From contig JAFDXO010000182.1 of NCBI GenBank assembly GCA_018267925.1, positions 1-64,000 of the forward strand: DNA of 64,000 nt. The letters are read 5' to 3'. Below are positions 61,288 through 64,000 of this stretch, piece by piece. The DNA comes from Bacteroidota bacterium. Its GTDB lineage: Bacteria; Bacteroidota; Bacteroidia; Chitinophagales; Chitinophagaceae. The stretch's first letter is position 1, and the number at the start of each line of letters is the position of its first letter. Made by a program: the position numbers and the translations under genes. Below the pieces are notes generated by a model. It had not been told where the DNA came from, did not search any database, and saw only the letters and a list, made by a program, of their open reading frames with translations.

Positions 61288-62691
61288 TTGAATAAACAAT
61301 CGGTATATAGTTCATTGGTAAAAAATGCGGGTTACATTTTTTTTTCCAAACTTTTCCCCGCCTTAGGTGCAGTGGTGGTATTGGTTGTTTATTCTCGTTA
61401 TTTGCCAAGTAATGTTTATGGTACTTATCAGGATTTATGGGTCAAACTTTTATTGATTGGTACAGTTGCTTATGCCGGTTTGCCAATTTCCATAATAACT
61501 TTTAGCCCTGTTGCCATTCTTTTTTTTTGGAATCATATCTCTAATCGGTTACGCTGGGCATTGTTGGGTTGGTGTTTGTTTTGGACAATTTTATTTGGAT
61601 ATCTCAGTACGGTTTCTATATTCTTAGGCATTTTATTGATACTAATGTATGTAGCCAATGCCATACAGGAAGCGTTGTTGATGTCGGCGCAAAAAATGAA
61701 AACCTTGGTTTGGATAAATTTTTTGTATGGCTCTTATTTTATACTACTCCATCTTTTCTTTTTATCAACCTTCAATTTGGAGTCTTTAATGAGATGGCTT
61801 GCCTTGGGAATGTTGATACGATCCGCATGGTTGTCTATGGTTATTTTTCAGTATTATAAAGCTGTTGAAGTTCCAAAAATCCATGATGAAGATTGGCATA
61901 AGGCTTGGCGATTATGGTTGAATCTCGGGCTGTATGACTTGTTGCAAACGATGATGCGATATGCAGACAAATTTGTGCTGGGTTTGTTTTTGTCCACTTC
62001 TGTTTTTGCTATTTATTTTAATGGTTCACAAGCCGCAGACATCCCATTTTTGCCCTATTTTTTGGGTGCTATTTCTACCTCCGTGCTATTGCAATTAAGT
62101 TCGGTTGAAAAGGGACATCGTAAGGCTTTGGACATTATGCGAAATATGGGAATTGTTTTAGCCGACGTAGTTTTTCCTTTATTTTTCTTCTTGCTTTTTT
62201 TTCGTGAAGAGTTGTTTTCAGTAGTGCTGAGTCCAAAATATTTATCTTCTGTTCCGGTTTTTACGGTAGCTATTTTTTCACTTCCGTTGCGAGCTTATAA
62301 TTACACTACCTTATTGCAACATTTACATCGAGGAGACCTTATCAATCGCGGTGCTTTAATAGATCTATCCGTTACGCTTTGTTTGGTATATCCTTGTTAT
62401 CACGTATGGGGTTTGCCCGGAGTTCCATTTAGTTTTGTATTGGCTACTTATGTGCAAGTTGGATTTTATGTGTACCATATTCAACGGATTTTACACACTT
62501 CGATTACTGCTTTTTTACCTTTAAAAAATTGGATAAAAAAGATGTTTGTAATGGCAATCTTGTTTTTTTCAGTGCATTATATTTCCCTAACAACACTTCA
62601 TTCAATTTCGATCTTGATAGTGGGATTAGTGTTATTTATGTTTACGGTTATTGTTTCTTTTTTCTGGGACAGAAGAAAATTGCTTCGTTAA
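61288..62691 (+). CDS. Wzx-like polysaccharide flippase (MATE/MOP family)
   Basis: The 467-residue protein has about 12 to 14 TM segments and no soluble domain, with the N-terminal KNAGYIFFSKLFPALGAVVVLVVYSRYLP pattern of the polysaccharide transport (Wzx/RfbX) family, which flips lipid-linked sugars across the inner membrane. No classical polysaccharide cluster surrounds it; the neighbours are trpS and a methyltransferase. The start is a TTG at 61288 (LNKQSVYSSLVKNAG), the only one that keeps the first TM helix. Its stop overlaps the convergent methyltransferase stop. Confidence 0.82.
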   Translation: MNKQSVYSSLVKNAGYIFFSKLFPALGAVVVLVVYSRYLPSNVYGTYQDLWVKLLLIGTVAYAGLPISIITFSPVAILFFWNHISNRLRWALLGWCLFWTILFGYLSTVSIFLGILLILMYVANAIQEALLMSAQKMKTLVWINFLYGSYFILLHLFFLSTFNLESLMRWLALGMLIRSAWLSMVIFQYYKAVEVPKIHDEDWHKAWRLWLNLGLYDLLQTMMRYADKFVLGLFLSTSVFAIYFNGSQAADIPFLPYFLGAISTSVLLQLSSVEKGHRKALDIMRNMGIVLADVVFPLFFFLLFFREELFSVVLSPKYLSSVPVFTVAIFSLPLRAYNYTTLLQHLHRGDLINRGALIDLSVTLCLVYPCYHVWGLPGVPFSFVLATYVQVGFYVYHIQRILHTSITAFLPLKNWIKKMFVMAILFFSVHYISLTTLHSISILIVGLVLFMFTVIVSFFWDRRKLLR

Positions 62692-63599
62692 CCTTTTTTT
62701 GTTTGGGTAGCAATTAAACGATAGGCGCGTTTACCAGTTAAGTAAATGATGGGTTGTTCAATTATTTGATAAAGCCAAAGTGGGAGAAATCGAAAAGCAC
62801 TTTGGATTCCCATTTTCACCAACAGTTTACTATTAAAAATTCTTATGAAAGGGAAATTATCGGTAGGAAAGAGATTGCATATTTTGGCTTCGGTGAAAGA
62901 GTGTAAATGGGCATTGTGTGGTGTCTCTTTATTGCAATGGATGCAGAGAGAAGTGCGTATCAGCTCGTTGTAAGGAGTGGTAATAATCAGTTTTCCTCCG
63001 GGTTTTAACACTTGGAAAAGGGCGTGCACAAAGGCTTTGGGGTCAGGAACATGTTCTATAATTTCAGAGGCTACAATACAGTCTATGGAATTGGCGGCAA
63101 AGGGTAAGGCAAAAACATCGGCGACTAAGGCTTCGTGTGAAGGGTGGGGGATCGTTTTTTTAGCCCTGATAGGATTGATGTCTGAAATGTCCATGCTAAT
63201 AACCTTTCTACCTTTTGGGGTAAGCATTTTTGCTAACCAAGCTCCTCCACAACCTACGTCTAAAATCCATTCTGCAGCAAGCGGAATTTGATGTAGAATT
63301 TGTTGATGCAAACGATTTATTTCAGCTAATTCAATCGTATTTTTCGATGTTTCGGTGTAATCATAAACGGCAGCATCAAGTTGATAATGTGCTTTGTAGT
63401 CAAAGGGTTCAAAAGTATCTGAAGACGTATTTGATTCGGAGAGTTTAGTTGTAGGAGGAAGTAAAATAGGTACTCCTTCTTTAAATGGAAACGAATCTTG
63501 GTGAAACTCGTCACTCAGGGTATTGCTTTGCTCATGAAAATAGAGTGGTGTCTTTAATGTAGGATGCACCAATAGTTGAAGAAACGACAACGAAGCCAT
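62688..63599 (-). CDS. Class I SAM-dependent methyltransferase
   Basis: The 303-residue protein has a Trm112-like N-terminal region (FLQLLVHPTLKTPL, then SFPFKEGVPILLP) and a methyltransferase type 11 domain with SAM-binding motif I ILDVGCGGAWLAKML near residue 125, an acidic-loop ISMDIS, and the motif LPFAANSIDCIVASEIIEHVPDP. The C-terminal part has a CIHCNKETPHNAHLHSF segment. Acceptor unknown. The ATG at 63599 follows a consensus -7 element by only 4 nt. Confidence 0.88.
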   Translation of the reverse strand: MASLSFLQLLVHPTLKTPLYFHEQSNTLSDEFHQDSFPFKEGVPILLPPTTKLSESNTSSDTFEPFDYKAHYQLDAAVYDYTETSKNTIELAEINRLHQQILHQIPLAAEWILDVGCGGAWLAKMLTPKGRKVISMDISDINPIRAKKTIPHPSHEALVADVFALPFAANSIDCIVASEIIEHVPDPKAFVHALFQVLKPGGKLIITTPYNELIRTSLCIHCNKETPHNAHLHSFTEAKICNLFPTDNFPFIRIFNSKLLVKMGIQSAFRFLPLWLYQIIEQPIIYLTGKRAYRLIATQTKKG

Positions 63600-63603
63600 T
63601 GAG

Positions 63604-63611
63604 CAAAGATA
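63604..63611 (-). promoter_or_regulatory. -7 element (TATCTTTG) of the methyltransferase gene
   Basis: On the minus strand TATCTTTG fits TAnnTTTG exactly and is separated from the ATG by 4 nt (CTCA). Transcription should start at or next to the start codon. Confidence 0.5.
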
Positions 63612-63681
63612 TACTTTGGTGAATGTGAAGCATATAATTATGACCATGACATTTTAGTAGTTTTATGAAAAATTTATTTGC

Positions 63682-64000
63682 TTGAAGACGAGCAGAGCAA
63701 CGCCTCATCAGGTCAACAACACTGGATTTACTTCTATCAGTAACACGGAAGGAGCAAGGCTTACAAACGCTGACGGAACGCTCAATATGCGTAAAACCGG
63801 ATTGCCACCATGGGAGTTAATTAGCATTTATCATACGCTTATCCACATGGATCGGAGGCGGTTTTTTTTGTTTATTTTTTTGTTTTATGCAATAGCGAAT
63901 ATGCTTTTTGCTTGGGGATATGTATTGATCGGAGTGGAGCATTTGGAAGGTGTATCAAATACGGGATCCGATGGCATGAGCGGATTTTTACAAGCTTTCT
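63682..64000 (+). CDS. Inward-rectifier (Kir-type) potassium channel, N-terminal part (cut by window end)
   Basis: The frame opens after a stop at 63658-63660 and runs off the right edge. The visible 106 residues match the start of bacterial Kir channels: a polar N-terminus, the segment TNADGTLNMRKTGLPPWELI that resembles the N-terminal slide-in region, IYHTLIHMDRRRFFLFIFLFYAIANMLFAWGYVLIG (slide helix and outer TM helix), and then the start of the pore-loop region (SGFLQAF), cut before the selectivity filter. There is no in-frame ATG before the conserved block; TTG at 63682 is the most likely start. The pore and cytoplasmic domains lie outside the window. Confidence 0.75.
   Translation, partial: MKTSRATPHQVNNTGFTSISNTEGARLTNADGTLNMRKTGLPPWELISIYHTLIHMDRRRFFLFIFLFYAIANMLFAWGYVLIGVEHLEGVSNTGSDGMSGFLQAF

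Noticed and set aside
61132-61299. 56-residue N-terminal extension of trpS
   Set aside because: It overlaps the divergent flippase start and does not resemble TrpRS; the ATG at 61131 is directly followed by the conserved first strand.

Overview
The window is chromosomal DNA of a Bacteroidota bacterium, most likely of the Chitinophagales/Sphingobacteriia type. The signs are AT-rich DNA, a fused LpxC-FabZ protein, an archaeal-type prolyl-tRNA synthetase, a SprE/PorW-like TPR protein of the gliding/type IX secretion kind, a GldA-like ATPase, Bacteroidota-restricted small membrane families (DUF5362-like, DUF6132-like) and many copies of the Bacteroidota promoter element TAnnTTTG. I found no rRNA, tRNA, CRISPR array, insertion sequence or phage gene. 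It reads as a core-genome region with a few accessory patches.

Layout. 0-4.4 kb: a truncated GNAT gene and a 1310-residue membrane-bound NRPS-like protein with the architecture of epsilon-poly-L-lysine synthetase. 4.5-9.1 kb: Nudix hydrolase, GldA-like ATPase, PhoH and a Tyr/Trp/Gly-rich secreted protein. 9.1-20.6 kb: proS, a DUF5362-like membrane protein, gmhB-gmhA (heptose supply), a DksA/TraR-type protein with a histone-H1-like Pro-Ala-Lys tail, ileS, smpB, accD and a fatty acid desaturase. 20.7-30.6 kb: the SprE-like protein, the RelA/SpoT stringent-response enzyme, an M32 carboxypeptidase, a small membrane protein and an M1 aminopeptidase lipoprotein. 30.6-38 kb, minus strand: selD and mnmH (selenouridine in tRNA), an orphan ABC ATPase, lpxA, lpxC-fabZ and lpxD (lipid A), and an HD phosphohydrolase. 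38-45.4 kb: a small membrane protein, PBP1A, a membrane transglutaminase, ribosomal protein L25 and PRPP synthetase.

45.4-48.6 kb: an outer-membrane beta-barrel candidate, an SRPBCC protein and a TPR sensor histidine kinase. 48.6-51.7 kb: a compact minus-strand stress/sulfur-transfer cluster (Crp/Fnr regulator, two DUF2892-like membrane proteins, OsmC, DUF6132-like protein, two single-domain rhodaneses, Dps). A CRP-type palindrome sits at class II spacing in front of the structural genes. 51.8-64 kb: a glycosyltransferase, a tripartite RND efflux system, a small secreted protein, a deoxynucleoside kinase, trpS, a Wzx-like flippase, a SAM methyltransferase and, at the right edge, the start of an inward-rectifier (Kir) potassium channel gene.

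The strongest leads are the Pls-like polymer synthetase, the CRP-type operator whose spacing and sequence match the Crp/Fnr protein encoded next to it, the zinc-less DksA domain on a basic repeat tail, and a set of promoters whose -10-like element lies only 4-9 nt before the start codon. All functions are assigned by reading motifs; no database search was run.
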